The notes below the pieces were generated by a model. That model was given only the letters and a program-made list of their open reading frames with translations, was not told the origin of the DNA and did not search any database. This document shows, in pieces, positions 26,330 through 36,109 of a stretch of 64,000 bases of DNA. How positions within the stretch are numbered: the stretch's first letter is position 1; each line of letters opens with the position of its first letter. The stretch is taken from positions 248,001 to 312,000 of the forward strand of contig JAHBXN010000004.1 of NCBI GenBank assembly GCA_019636475.1. Reading direction: 5' to 3'. This stretch comes from Phycisphaerae bacterium. Lineage in GTDB: Bacteria; Planctomycetota; Phycisphaerae; UBA1845; UTPLA1. A program made the translations under genes and the position numbers.

Positions 26330-27040
26330 CTACTTCGTCTCATCATGGGCAAACCGCGCGAGTGGGCATCCGTCACACCGCGCCGTGGGGCCGCAATGCC
26401 GTTTTCCCACGGCAACGATTAGCGCGTGATATTCATTGAAAAGCTTCACATCCGGGCGAACGTTCTTTTCAAAGAGTGCCTGGAGCGCAGCGTAGTCGTG
26501 CGATTCGCCGATGAGCCCATGACGCCGTGCGATTCGGCCTGTATATGCGTCAACCACGAATGAAGGCCGGTCAAGCGCATAAAGCAGAATCGAGTCCGCT
26601 GTTTCCGGCCCGATCCCGTTGATCTCGAGCAGAGCCGCACGAAGCTCGGCCGATGGAACGTCGCGAAGGCCTTCAAGCCGCCCACCGTAACGCAGCCAGA
26701 GCCACTCCACGAAATTCTTCAGCCGTCGCGCCTTGAGGTTGTGATACCCCGCCGACCGGATGATCGGAGCCAGTTCGTCCGTCGGAATATCGTGCAACCG
26801 GCGCCAGTCGATCAGCCCGGCGGAGCGCATCGCGACAATCGCCTTCTCGACGTTCTTCCAGCTTGTGTTCTGCGTGAGGATCGCGCCGATTACGATCTCA
26901 TTGGGAGACTCCCCGGGCCACCAGTGCTGCGGTCCGTACGCCTCATACAGCGCGTCGAATATTCGTTCGACGGTGGTCCGAACATTCCTCCTCGAGCGGG
27001 TGTTGTCATGCCTCGATGATTGAAGGTTGCGTCGCGCCAT
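26330..27040 (-). CDS. Endonuclease III-like DNA glycosylase (HhH-GPD family)
   Basis: About 236 residues. The HhH-GPD core is clear: AILTQNTSWKNVEKAI, the helix-hairpin-helix LLEINGIGPETADSILLYAL and the catalytic aspartate in FVVDAYTGRIARRHGL. Members remove damaged or mismatched bases in base-excision repair. WWPGESPNEIVIGAILTQNT is characteristic of the smaller endonuclease III-related group with MIG-like members. The C-terminal Fe-S loop has HCGPTARCDGCPLARF but lacks the fourth cysteine normally found after CPL, so cluster binding is doubtful. The start at MARRNLQ lacks a clear ribosome site; the frame is open further upstream. Divergent from the CPBP protease gene. Confidence 0.87.
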   Translation of the reverse strand: MARRNLQSSRHDNTRSRRNVRTTVERIFDALYEAYGPQHWWPGESPNEIVIGAILTQNTSWKNVEKAIVAMRSAGLIDWRRLHDIPTDELAPIIRSAGYHNLKARRLKNFVEWLWLRYGGRLEGLRDVPSAELRAALLEINGIGPETADSILLYALDRPSFVVDAYTGRIARRHGLIGESHDYAALQALFEKNVRPDVKLFNEYHALIVAVGKRHCGPTARCDGCPLARFAHDETK

Positions 27041-27267
27041 TGAATGGCACAGAATTCTACCGTCGGCTGTCCGGGAGCACACGGAAGTGCGATGCGAACG
27101 TGGGCGAAATTGAGAATCCGGACCTGCCCGGGATATTCGCTTCGCCGAATCCCGCCCCGTCCGGAATCTGAAATGCAGGTCCACCGTGTTTCGGCCGAAC
27201 TGCGTGGGCATGCCTGACGCAGTGAACTTCCTCGGCAAACACCCATGCCGACTCTTGATGGAGCAAG

Positions 27268-28077
27268 ATGCGAAAGCGAGTGACGAAGCGCACACCCCCG
27301 AAGACTCAGGCACGCCGAACCCGGCGTACGCGCTCCGAGCTATCCAGTGCTTATCTGGATGTCACGCATCGGCCGCTTCAGTGTCTTGTCTTTCTCCTGC
27401 CATTGGTAATCGCCTACGAAGTGGGAATGGCGCTGTTCTACGCCGACCGCCCGGTCAACATGCGTCCGTCGCTCGCCGCCGAGGAACTGATCCTCTGGTT
27501 TTTCAGTCTGTTCGGTGGCACCGGCGCATACCTTCCCGGTGCGGTGCTGGTTGTTGTTCTGCTGGCATGGCATGTCGCCACGCGAAATCCCTGGAAGGTC
27601 ACGTTGCAGCCGCTTGCCGGAATGGCGGGTGAAAGCGTCTTGCTCGCGATGCCGCTCCTGCTCTTTAACAATCAGCTTACCGGAGGGCTTCAGGCCGTCG
27701 CGCATACCGTGCCCCCCGACGCGGTTGGAGAGCCGCCGCGCGCCGTCATTGAATTGCTGCTCAGCGTCGGCGCGGGAATTTACGAGGAACTGGTGTTCCG
27801 CCTGATCATCATCGGACTGCTGAACCTGCTCTTGATTGACATCTGCGGAATGAAGAAGGTGGCCGGCGTTGCGGTGGCGATCATTGTCTCATCGCTGCTT
27901 TTCGCGCTGCATCACTACCCGCCCATCGGCTCGGATTTGACTTATACGGCGGGCGAGTTTGCTTTTCGAACGCTCGCCGGAGCATATCTCGCGGCGATTT
28001 TCGCATTTCGCGGATTCGGGTTGGCGGTGGGATGTCACACGATGTACGACGTGTTCGCGTTTCTCGCCAGTGGCTGA
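27268..28077 (+). CDS. CPBP-family intramembrane metalloprotease
   Basis: A 269-residue membrane protein with about seven hydrophobic segments. The CPBP (Abi) motifs are in order: EELVFR preceded by GIY (about residue 173), FALHH near 212 and GCHTMYDV near 253, supplying the Glu and His residues of the predicted metal site within the membrane. Relatives range from CAAX-type prenyl proteases to bacteriocin-immunity proteins; the substrate here is unknown. A basic N-terminal tail (about 25 residues) precedes the first helix. It stands alone between the divergent endonuclease III-like gene and the convergent kinase-like gene. Confidence 0.87.
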   Translation: MRKRVTKRTPPKTQARRTRRTRSELSSAYLDVTHRPLQCLVFLLPLVIAYEVGMALFYADRPVNMRPSLAAEELILWFFSLFGGTGAYLPGAVLVVVLLAWHVATRNPWKVTLQPLAGMAGESVLLAMPLLLFNNQLTGGLQAVAHTVPPDAVGEPPRAVIELLLSVGAGIYEELVFRLIIIGLLNLLLIDICGMKKVAGVAVAIIVSSLLFALHHYPPIGSDLTYTAGEFAFRTLAGAYLAAIFAFRGFGLAVGCHTMYDVFAFLASG

Positions 28078-28118
28078 TTCGCCGGGCGTTCGCCGTCATG
28101 CGATCAGGCCTGCCCGAC

Positions 28119-30719
28119 TCAGTTCTTGTCTGCCTGAATCAATGCCTGCCGTTTGGCGGCCTGCAGCTTTGATTTCGCAATGTCGTCCGCGGGAGCAACC
28201 AGGTCAGGAATCGCCTTCTCGTACAATCGAATCGCCTCGGCGATGTTGCCCATTTTCAGTTCCTGGTCGGCGTTGGCCACGAGTGCCGCCGCATCGAAGG
28301 CCTTGGAAAGCGCGATCAGCTTCGCGCGGGCCTGTTTGTTCGGATATTTCCAGAGGGCATTGTCCAGCTTCTTCTTTGCCTCAAGCAAATCGCCGGACTT
28401 GATCGCGTCGCGAGCTTCGTTATACAGTCGCATCGACGACGCCATTTTCAGCTTGGCCTCAACCTGTTCAGACGGATCGATCGCATTCGCCGACTGGTAT
28501 GCCGACTCCGCTGCGGAATAGTCTCGCTCCTGCATCGCCTTATCGCCGCGAACCATCCAGCTATATCGAGTTCGACCGTCTGCAATGTCCTTCGCAAGCT
28601 GACGAGTCGCGTCGGTCTGCCGAATGAGGATTGCTTCACGGCAGGCAAGTTGCGCCGCATCGAAGTCGTTCTCCGCGAGCGCTTTTCGGGCTCGCTGGAG
28701 CGCTTCGCCGTAATCGCGATCTTCCCGCTCTCGCTGGACTGCTTCGCGAAGCGAAGCGGGATCCAGCCCCGCGACGCTGGCGCTGGCTTCGTATGCCGGC
28801 AGCCGGTCCTCCGCTTCTTCGAAATCGCCGGACTCCGCCGCCTTGATTCCCTCGGACGCCAGGCGAATCGCGCGGCGCTTGGCTTTCAGCTTATTGCTCA
28901 ACGACGCGAACGCCGGCAGATCGCTCCCGCGCAGACGTGCTTCGTCCAGCATTCGCTCAACCCGATCGAGTTGGTCATTGCGAAATGCCACTTCGCCCTC
29001 GACCAGCAGTTGCATGGTCTCAGCCTGATCCTTTGCGGATGCCAGTTCCGGGTCACTCGACGCCGCGACGATTACCTCCAGAAATTCCGCGCCGGCCTGT
29101 TCATACTGCTCTTGATGGTACAAGCGAAGGCCATCTTCGATCCTCGATTGCAGACTGCTCAGGGCCGGGCGGTGGGCCAGTTCGTTCCACCACGCTCTGC
29201 TGCCCATATACCCCGCGATCAGCAGCATGATCGTCGCGGCGACCGGAATCAGAATCGGACGTTTCCGCTTCGGCGGATCTTCGGTCGGCGCCGGAATCGG
29301 AATCTGCTGCGGCTCCGAAACACGGCGTTTGACCGGCCCGGTCTTGTGCGAGCGGATCGATGCACGCTCGGTCGCGATGGGCGTGGAGCGTGTCGCCGGC
29401 GCGGCACTTGCTGAAGTCGAAGCTCCGACGGCTGGGCGTTGCGTCAACTTCTCGGTTCGGTCGATCACTACGCCGCGGCGGCTTTGCGCGGTCGATTCGG
29501 TCGAAGTGCGGTTCGCCGCGGCGGCCGGCGCGGACTTGGCGTGACGAATGACCGGCGCGACCTGCTTGGCTGCGGGTTCCGGAGCCGATTCGAGACTAAT
29601 GCGATGGGTTGTCGTCGTGGCCTGCGTCGGCAGAAGATGGAGCAACGAGGGCGGGCCGCCGGTTTTTGCCTGATTGGCTGTGCCGGGCAATTCCGATCGC
29701 GACTCGACAACATGCGACAACGCGGTCCGGCCCACCGTCGGTGACGCGTTCGCGCGAGGCGCGTTGAACTTCCGGATGATGTCCTGAAGCACCTCCTCGG
29801 CCGTCGCATATCGTTCGTCGATGTCCTTCGCCGTCATCTTCGCGAGTATCACGGCAAGTGCCGGCGGCACGGCCCGATTCAGAGCGCTGGCCTTCGGAAG
29901 TGCCGCACTCATGTCACAGTGCCATTGTCTCCAGCGTTCGGCTGCGCCCAGCGGATCGCGAGTGATGTGCGCGAAGTGTGCGTGCAGTGCCCGGCGGCCG
30001 ACGCAAACCTCGTACACCGATACGCCAAGGCCGTAGATGTCCACGCGGTCATCGTGGGGCATCCCCATTTGCAGTTCGGGCGCGGCATACTTGAATTGAA
30101 TGACCGGAGGCGGAGTGTGATCGCCTTCATGCACGGCACACGAAAAATTCGCGATCCGAACCTGCCCGTTCGGAGACATCAGCAGGTTGGAAGGCACAAT
30201 ATCCCGGTGCACGATTTTTCGCGAATGAAGCGAACGCAGTCCGAGACAGCCGTACTTGAGCAGCCGCAGCGCATCGGCCGGGCCGACCTTTCGTTTGGAG
30301 ATGAGGGACTCGAGCCAGTCGCCGCTGACGAACTCCTCAACGATGAACAAACCCTGATCGTCCGCGATCAGTTCATGGATGCCGACGACGTTTCGGGCAT
30401 CCTTCGGCACGCGCGCCAGAAGCTGCGCTTCGCGCTTGAAGTCGCCGCACGCCAGCGGATCATCGAGGAGTCCGGGATTGAGCTGTTTGATCACGACAAG
30501 GCGGTCGAGCATCGCGTCGCGCGCGTTGTAGATGATCGCGTGATGGCTGTTGCGGATTCGATCGAGAATTCTGTACTTGCCCAGCCCGCTGCCGAAAGGA
30601 ATACCTCGAGCAACCAGCGCGCGCTCCGCGCCCTGCGGTGTGGTGGAAGACAGGGGCGCGGGAGGTTTCGGGAACTCCGACGAATCGGGTGGAGGATTAT
30701 CGTTCCAGATATCTGCCAT
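28119..30719 (-). CDS. Protein kinase-like (probably pseudokinase) membrane protein with TPR-like C-terminus
   Basis: An 866-residue protein. Residues 48-320 have the Ser/Thr kinase fold: VVIKQL (K78), E97 in the C-helix, HRDIVPSN (171-178), APE near 212 and DIYGLGVSVYE. Key positions are altered: the glycine loop is RIRNSHHAI without GxGxxG, the HRD-loop lysine is valine, and the Mg-binding DFG is NFS (191-193). Activity is therefore doubtful. A Pro/Ala/Thr-rich linker leads to one transmembrane helix (ILIPVAATIMLLIAGYMG). The extracytoplasmic part, about 350 residues, is helical with TPR-like repeats. It may sense or scaffold rather than phosphorylate. It stands alone, convergent with the CPBP gene. 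Confidence 0.85.
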   Translation of the reverse strand: MADIWNDNPPPDSSEFPKPPAPLSSTTPQGAERALVARGIPFGSGLGKYRILDRIRNSHHAIIYNARDAMLDRLVVIKQLNPGLLDDPLACGDFKREAQLLARVPKDARNVVGIHELIADDQGLFIVEEFVSGDWLESLISKRKVGPADALRLLKYGCLGLRSLHSRKIVHRDIVPSNLLMSPNGQVRIANFSCAVHEGDHTPPPVIQFKYAAPELQMGMPHDDRVDIYGLGVSVYEVCVGRRALHAHFAHITRDPLGAAERWRQWHCDMSAALPKASALNRAVPPALAVILAKMTAKDIDERYATAEEVLQDIIRKFNAPRANASPTVGRTALSHVVESRSELPGTANQAKTGGPPSLLHLLPTQATTTTHRISLESAPEPAAKQVAPVIRHAKSAPAAAANRTSTESTAQSRRGVVIDRTEKLTQRPAVGASTSASAAPATRSTPIATERASIRSHKTGPVKRRVSEPQQIPIPAPTEDPPKRKRPILIPVAATIMLLIAGYMGSRAWWNELAHRPALSSLQSRIEDGLRLYHQEQYEQAGAEFLEVIVAASSDPELASAKDQAETMQLLVEGEVAFRNDQLDRVERMLDEARLRGSDLPAFASLSNKLKAKRRAIRLASEGIKAAESGDFEEAEDRLPAYEASASVAGLDPASLREAVQREREDRDYGEALQRARKALAENDFDAAQLACREAILIRQTDATRQLAKDIADGRTRYSWMVRGDKAMQERDYSAAESAYQSANAIDPSEQVEAKLKMASSMRLYNEARDAIKSGDLLEAKKKLDNALWKYPNKQARAKLIALSKAFDAAALVANADQELKMGNIAEAIRLYEKAIPDLVAPADDIAKSKLQAAKRQALIQADKN

Positions 30720-31180
30720 GACTAACGTAACCGGGCTTCGCCAGACGCCCAGCCCCCATCATTCCCAGTATCAGATGCGCTCCCCGGCCGTGGCACGTCG
30801 ATGACGCTCGGTTCGGTCCGGGCTGGTATGCCTAACTCAAGTGCGTTTCGCGACCGATGTTTCGCTGGTGTCGTGGACGGTGATGAGCACTCAAGCACGC
30901 GGATTATTCGACGGATTTAACCATCGACTGGCGCGAGAAGCCCATCGATCATCCGATTATTCTAGGCAAACCAACTTTCATAAGTCCAGAGTGAGTCGAA
31001 CTTTCGAACGCCAGTCCCGGCCAGCGCCGATACCTCGGCATCCCCGGGCGGATCATCAAGCAATCGGCGACTGCGATCGATCGGAAGCGCTGAGCAATAA
31101 ATAGGAGTATGAACATTCAATCACTTGTTTTTTTTCGGATGCGTTGAGGAATGAACCCATAACACCTACCATACACCGCT
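30720..31180. other. Intergenic region, divergent
   Basis: The 461 nt between the kinase-like gene and the efflux operon hold no convincing gene. An 87-codon plus-strand frame at 30841-31104 has no ribosome site, and its composition is unlike a protein. The last 80 nt before the efflux adaptor are AT-rich, with an octa-T tract, and probably carry its promoter. Confidence 0.6.
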
Positions 31181-32452
31181 ATGATTCTCCTTCCATCGAG
31201 TATTCACCCCAATTCCCTTTTTAGATTCAGACGGCCGGCGAAGGCTTACTGGCTACTTGCTGTCACTTTGGCCGCGTTGGCCTTCAATGGAGAGCCGGTT
31301 TTCGGCCAATTTGGACCGACCCGGGTAGAGGTCGCGGCCGTGAAAGAGGAAAAGATTGCGCCGACGACCCGGCTGGTCGGCACGGTCGTTCCTCAACGCC
31401 GTGCCACCGTGGCTGCCGAGGTTTCGGGCTGGGCCATTGAGTTTCCGGTCAGCCGCGGCGACTACGTCCGAAAAGGTGATGTGATCTGCCGTCTTCGCGA
31501 TGCACAGCATCGATTCGCCTATCTGGAGGCCGAAGCGCGGTACGCGGACGCACAGGCCGTGCTCGCCGTCGCCAGGGCCGAACTGGACAAGGCGAACTTC
31601 GAGGAAAATCGAATTCGAAACCTGAGGGACACGGCGGAGAAGGAGCGCGTCGTGGCGAAGGCCGATCTTGACGCGGCCCAGGCGCGCGTGGCCCAGGCCG
31701 AAGCGTCGTCGGCGGCAGCGGATGCCGTCCGCCAGCGGCTGTCCGACTCGCTCGCCCGCACCGAAGTCCGAGCGCCGTTCGATGGGTTTGTGGTGACGCG
31801 GCGTGCCGAGTTGGGCGAATGGGTTCAGCAGGGCGGCCCGGTCGTGGAGTTGATCGACCTTTCCACGGCTCGGGTGCGGCTGAATGTGCCCGAAGCATAT
31901 ATCGATTTCAACGAAGTCGGCGTCGAGGTGACGGTTTCGATCGATGCGCTAAGCCGGGAATTTGCGAGCCGGGTGTCGCGCGTGGTGCCGGATGCCGACC
32001 CGCAGGCGCGGACCTTTTCCGTGGATGTCGACATCCGGAACCCGGATTTTGCGATCAAAGCCGGCATGTTCGCGCGTGGGAACATGCCTTGCGGGCCGAT
32101 CGCGAACCGGCTCGTCGTCCCCAAGGACGCCATCGTCAGCCGCGGTCCCATGAACTTCATCTTTGTCATTCGTCAATCGGTTGATGGGGCGATTGCCGAC
32201 ATGCGGCCCGTGACCATCATTTCCGAAGTCATCGATCGTGTCGCCGTCGATGTCCCCGGCTTGCAGGCAGGTGACATTGTCGTGACACGTGGCAACGAAA
32301 TGATGTACGCGCCCGGGCCGGTGGTGATCATGTCCAGAACCGCTTCCCAGCCTGCCCGGAGCGACACACCCGCGACGCAGCCCGTTGTCGATGAGGGCGG
32401 TGCAACTCGCGAGTCTGCCGCGGGCGATACCCATTCGAACAGGGCGGGGTAA
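31181..32452 (+). CDS. RND efflux periplasmic adaptor (membrane fusion protein)
   Basis: A 423-residue HlyD/AcrA-type adaptor with an N-terminal export signal (AYWLLAVTLAALAFNGEPVFG). The lipoyl halves are visible at VVPQRRATVAAEVSGWAIEFPVSRGDYVRKGD and LARTEVRAPFDGFVVTRRAELGEWV, flanking a long alpha-hairpin (residues about 110-190) rich in Ala, Arg and Glu. The beta-barrel and membrane-proximal domains follow (ARTFSVDVDIRNPDFAIKAGM). It bridges an inner-membrane RND pump and an outer-membrane channel. The RND gene starts 9 nt downstream, so the two form an operon. No outer-membrane factor gene follows. The last 40 residues are a low-complexity tail. Substrate unknown. Confidence 0.93.
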   Translation: MILLPSSIHPNSLFRFRRPAKAYWLLAVTLAALAFNGEPVFGQFGPTRVEVAAVKEEKIAPTTRLVGTVVPQRRATVAAEVSGWAIEFPVSRGDYVRKGDVICRLRDAQHRFAYLEAEARYADAQAVLAVARAELDKANFEENRIRNLRDTAEKERVVAKADLDAAQARVAQAEASSAAADAVRQRLSDSLARTEVRAPFDGFVVTRRAELGEWVQQGGPVVELIDLSTARVRLNVPEAYIDFNEVGVEVTVSIDALSREFASRVSRVVPDADPQARTFSVDVDIRNPDFAIKAGMFARGNMPCGPIANRLVVPKDAIVSRGPMNFIFVIRQSVDGAIADMRPVTIISEVIDRVAVDVPGLQAGDIVVTRGNEMMYAPGPVVIMSRTASQPARSDTPATQPVVDEGGATRESAAGDTHSNRAG

Positions 32453-32461
32453 GACAGAGCA

Positions 32462-35400
32462 ATGAGACTTGTCGATCATTTCATTCATAATCCCGTCAAG
32501 GTGTGGGTCTGCGTTCTGCTGCTGGTCCTGTTCGGACTGCTGGCGATCGTCCCGCCGTCAATCATCCCGTCGCCGCTGCGCGCGCCGGTGCAACTGACAC
32601 CGACGATTGACCAGCCGATTGTCACCGTCAACACGATCTGGGAAGGGGCAAGTCCCGAGGAGGTGGAGCGCGAAATCCTCGACAAGCAGGAGGACATGCT
32701 CAAGAGCATTCAGAATCTGCGGAAGATGACCGGAACCGCTCGGCAGAGCCAGGGTTCGGTGGAACTGGAGTTCATCGTCGGAACCAATCAGGACATCGCC
32801 AAACAGGATGTGTCTGATGCATTGCGCCGCGTGAAGTACCAGATCCCGCAGGACGAGTTCGACAATCCCACGGTTGTCAGCGGCCGCGAATTTGGTGAAG
32901 AAGCCATTGCGTGGATCATTCTTTCCAGTGAACACGAGGATATCTACGTCCCGGACTACCAGATCCTGGTCGAAGAGGACGTCAAGCCGATGCTGGAGCG
33001 CGTGGACGGCATCGCTTCCGTCGCGGTGCTCGGCGGCAAGGAGCGTGAAATCCAGGTCGTCGTCGATCCGTACAAGCTTGCGCAGGCCGGCGTGACTTTC
33101 GGGACATTGGAAAGAGCGCTGGTCACGCAGAATACGAACGTGGCCGCCGGCAACAGCGCTCAGGGGAAACGCGACATCGTCATTCGCACGATGGGCCGAT
33201 ACGAATCTCTCGACGATGTTCGACAAACCGTCATCGAGGTCGGACCCGGCGGCCCGATCCGCGTCGGGGACGTCGCGGATGTCGTCGATTCGTTCAAGAA
33301 GCAATACAGCTTCGTCCGAAGCAACGGCCGGTATGTCATGGCCATTCCGGCCTATCGTCGCACAGGCTCGAACGTCATCGAGGCGATGGATGGATTGAAG
33401 AAAGCCATCGCCGAGGCGAACGAGACGATTCTCGCGCCGCGCGGTCTGAACCTCGAAATGACGCAGGTTTATGACGAGACCACCTATATCCACAGTTCGA
33501 TCGACCTTGTTCGCTCGAACATCTACTGGGGCGGCGCGCTGGCCATCGTCGTATTGATGCTCTTCCTGAGGAACATCAGCGCGACTTTCATCGTGGCCGT
33601 CTCGATTCCGATCTGCGTGATCGGGACGTTTCTGATCATTCCGGTCACGCAGCGTTCGATCAATGTGGTGATGCTCGCGGGACTGGCCTTCGCGGTCGGC
33701 ATGGTTGTCGACAACGCAATCGTTGTACTCGAAAACATCTATCGCCATCGGGAGATGGGGAAGTCCGCGATTCAGGCGGCGTCGGACGGCGGGAGCGAAG
33801 TCTGGGGCGCCGTGCTGGCCAATACGCTGACGACGATGATCGTTTTCCTGCCGATCGTCTTCGTGAAGGAAGAGGCCGGCCAGTTGTTCCGCGATATCGC
33901 GATCGCCATTTGCGGTGCGGTGGGGTTGTCGCTGCTTGTGTCCGTGACGGTCATTCCTGTGATGTGTTCACGACTGCTTGGGCGCGTCAGGATTGCAAGC
34001 GAAATGCAGAGCGGCTTTCTGGCGGACCGCGTTGCGGGGATCGTTCGGTGGATCAACCATCGCGTCGTCGCGAAGGTCGGCGTTGTCGGCGTCGCGATGT
34101 TTTTGTCGTTTTTTCTAAGTCGGGCAATGGCTCCCGAGCCTGATTATCTTCCTTCCGGCAACAAGAATCTGATATTCGGATTTCTCCTCACGCCGCCGGG
34201 CTACAACACGCCGGAGTTCGCGAACATCGGAAAGATCATTGAGGACGGTGATCCCTCGCGAGGACTGATCGGCATTCGGAAATTCTGGGAAACCAAACCC
34301 GGAACGCCCGAGCACGAGAAGCTGCTTCGCGACTGGTCGCAAATCGTTGAGAACACCGCCGTCAAACAGCGCGAAGCTCAGATCGCCGGGCTGAAAGCGA
34401 CGATCACCGATCCGAAATCCGATCGGGCGGCGCGCCGCAGTGCGAAGGAGCGGATTTCTGAATTGGAGCGAGAGATTGAGGAGTGGCGACTGCCGCCGCC
34501 GCTGATCCAGGATTTCTTCTATGTCGCGTTCAACGGCGGCTGTTTCATGGGCTGTTCCAGCACCCAGTCGGATTATGTGAAGCCGTTGGTCAATGTGCTT
34601 TCGTCAAGCCAGTTTGGAATCGTTGATTCCTTTGCATTTTTCTTTCAACCCGGGATTTTCTCCGGCAACTCCAGTAAATCAGTGGACATCGAGATTCGCG
34701 GAGAGAATCTCGAGAAAGTCGTCGCGGCTGGTACCACGGTCATGGGCGCCTGTCGTCAACGATTTGGATTCGTCGAACCGGGACCGAGAAACTTCGCTCA
34801 GGGTCGTCGCGAGGATCGCCTCGTACCGGATCGCGTCAAGGCCGGTGACCTCGGTTTGACAACGGCCGATCTGGGGGCGATCGTCCGCGCTTGCGGCGAT
34901 GGACGGGTTGTCGGGCAATATCGTGAACAGGGCCGCAGTCTGGATCTGTCGATCAAAGTGCGTGGGACGGAGGATCCGACCGGCGGGCGTAGCGCGACGA
35001 ACATGATTCAGTCCGTGCCGATCTTCACACCAGCCGGCCGGATCGTGCCGCTGGGATCATTGTGCGGCGTGGTGAACACGCTTGCGCCGGAGGAGATACG
35101 GCACATCGAAACGCAGCCGGCGGTGAAGCTGACAGTCAATCCGCCGGAGGGCATGTCGCTTCAGCAGGTGATTGACACGATTCAGGACGAAATCATCACG
35201 CCGATGCGCGGCGAAGGTCTGGGCCCGATGAAGGCGCGCATGGATCCGTCCGTTGTGGTCAATTTCGCGGGCAATGCCGACAAGCTGGCACAGACCTGGG
35301 ACTCGCTGAAATGGCTGCTGGCCTTGTCTCTGTTGATCTGTTTTCTGATCATGGCGGGGCTGTTTGAGTCATTTGCGTACCCCTTCGTCATCATTTTGAC

Positions 35401-35941
35401 CGTGCCGCTCGCGGTCGTCGGCGGATTCTTCGGTCTCTGGCTGGTTCACAGCTGGACGCTTTCGAATCCCGTCATGGCCGTGCAGAAGCTAGATGTGCTG
35501 ACGATTCTGGGATTTGTCATTCTACTGGGCATCGTTGTAAACAACGGGATCCTGATCGTACACCAGTCATTGAATTTCATTCGTGGTGGCATGGAATCGA
35601 AGGACGCCATTACCGAGTCCGTGCGAACGCGCATGCGCCCAATCTTCATGACGGTGCTGACGACGCTGGTGGGACAGCTGCTGCTCGTGATCCGTCCCGG
35701 TTCGGGTGCGGAGATGTATCGCGGAGTTGGGGCAGTAGTTCTCGGCGGATTGCTTTGTTCGACGGTCTTTACGCTCTTCGTCATCCCGGCGATGCTATCT
35801 CTGTTTATCGGCGTGCGCGTCCGACTGAGCCGCGTGCTCTTCGGCGGAGCGACCGTGTCTCGATCGAGCGAACCTTCCGCGATTGGCCAGGCGGTCCCGG
35901 TGCCCGCTGTTGTGCCGGAGCTGGAGTCCACCCGTCGCTGA
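32462..35941 (+). CDS. RND-family efflux transporter permease with enlarged periplasmic loop
   Basis: An 1159-residue AcrB-type pump. It has the N-terminal helix, porter domain (VNTIWEGASPEEVEREI), the TM4 relay GMVVDNAIVVLENIYRHRE (first Asp kept, second replaced by Asn) and the closing TRMRPIFMTVLTTLVG...MYRGVGAVVLGGL block. It is about 110 residues longer than typical. The extra sequence sits after TM7 (about residues 575-690) and includes a highly charged probable coiled coil (LKATITDPKSDRAARRSAKE). A GGCFMGCSST stretch with two cysteines follows. Together with the adaptor upstream it should export hydrophobic compounds, drugs or metals; the substrate cannot be assigned. Confidence 0.93.
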   Translation: MRLVDHFIHNPVKVWVCVLLLVLFGLLAIVPPSIIPSPLRAPVQLTPTIDQPIVTVNTIWEGASPEEVEREILDKQEDMLKSIQNLRKMTGTARQSQGSVELEFIVGTNQDIAKQDVSDALRRVKYQIPQDEFDNPTVVSGREFGEEAIAWIILSSEHEDIYVPDYQILVEEDVKPMLERVDGIASVAVLGGKEREIQVVVDPYKLAQAGVTFGTLERALVTQNTNVAAGNSAQGKRDIVIRTMGRYESLDDVRQTVIEVGPGGPIRVGDVADVVDSFKKQYSFVRSNGRYVMAIPAYRRTGSNVIEAMDGLKKAIAEANETILAPRGLNLEMTQVYDETTYIHSSIDLVRSNIYWGGALAIVVLMLFLRNISATFIVAVSIPICVIGTFLIIPVTQRSINVVMLAGLAFAVGMVVDNAIVVLENIYRHREMGKSAIQAASDGGSEVWGAVLANTLTTMIVFLPIVFVKEEAGQLFRDIAIAICGAVGLSLLVSVTVIPVMCSRLLGRVRIASEMQSGFLADRVAGIVRWINHRVVAKVGVVGVAMFLSFFLSRAMAPEPDYLPSGNKNLIFGFLLTPPGYNTPEFANIGKIIEDGDPSRGLIGIRKFWETKPGTPEHEKLLRDWSQIVENTAVKQREAQIAGLKATITDPKSDRAARRSAKERISELEREIEEWRLPPPLIQDFFYVAFNGGCFMGCSSTQSDYVKPLVNVLSSSQFGIVDSFAFFFQPGIFSGNSSKSVDIEIRGENLEKVVAAGTTVMGACRQRFGFVEPGPRNFAQGRREDRLVPDRVKAGDLGLTTADLGAIVRACGDGRVVGQYREQGRSLDLSIKVRGTEDPTGGRSATNMIQSVPIFTPAGRIVPLGSLCGVVNTLAPEEIRHIETQPAVKLTVNPPEGMSLQQVIDTIQDEIITPMRGEGLGPMKARMDPSVVVNFAGNADKLAQTWDSLKWLLALSLLICFLIMAGLFESFAYPFVIILTVPLAVVGGFFGLWLVHSWTLSNPVMAVQKLDVLTILGFVILLGIVVNNGILIVHQSLNFIRGGMESKDAITESVRTRMRPIFMTVLTTLVGQLLLVIRPGSGAEMYRGVGAVVLGGLLCSTVFTLFVIPAMLSLFIGVRVRLSRVLFGGATVSRSSEPSAIGQAVPVPAVVPELESTRR

Positions 35942-36109
35942 GCGGCGGACGCTTCCCTTTCGGCGTTGAAGGTCCGAATTGCGCGCGGCGGAATCCGATG
36001 AAGCTTCGGCTTCGACCTTTCGACGAAGCTGTTCCTGAGTACAATGACTGCGATTATCTGAATCGGAATTGAGTTGCGTCCCCCGGCGTTGAGGAGGTCT
36101 CTATCCGAC

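Noticed and set aside
32558-33748. A 396-codon minus-strand frame opposite the RND pump
   Set aside because: Shadow frame with His/Asp/Arg-rich sequence and no domain.
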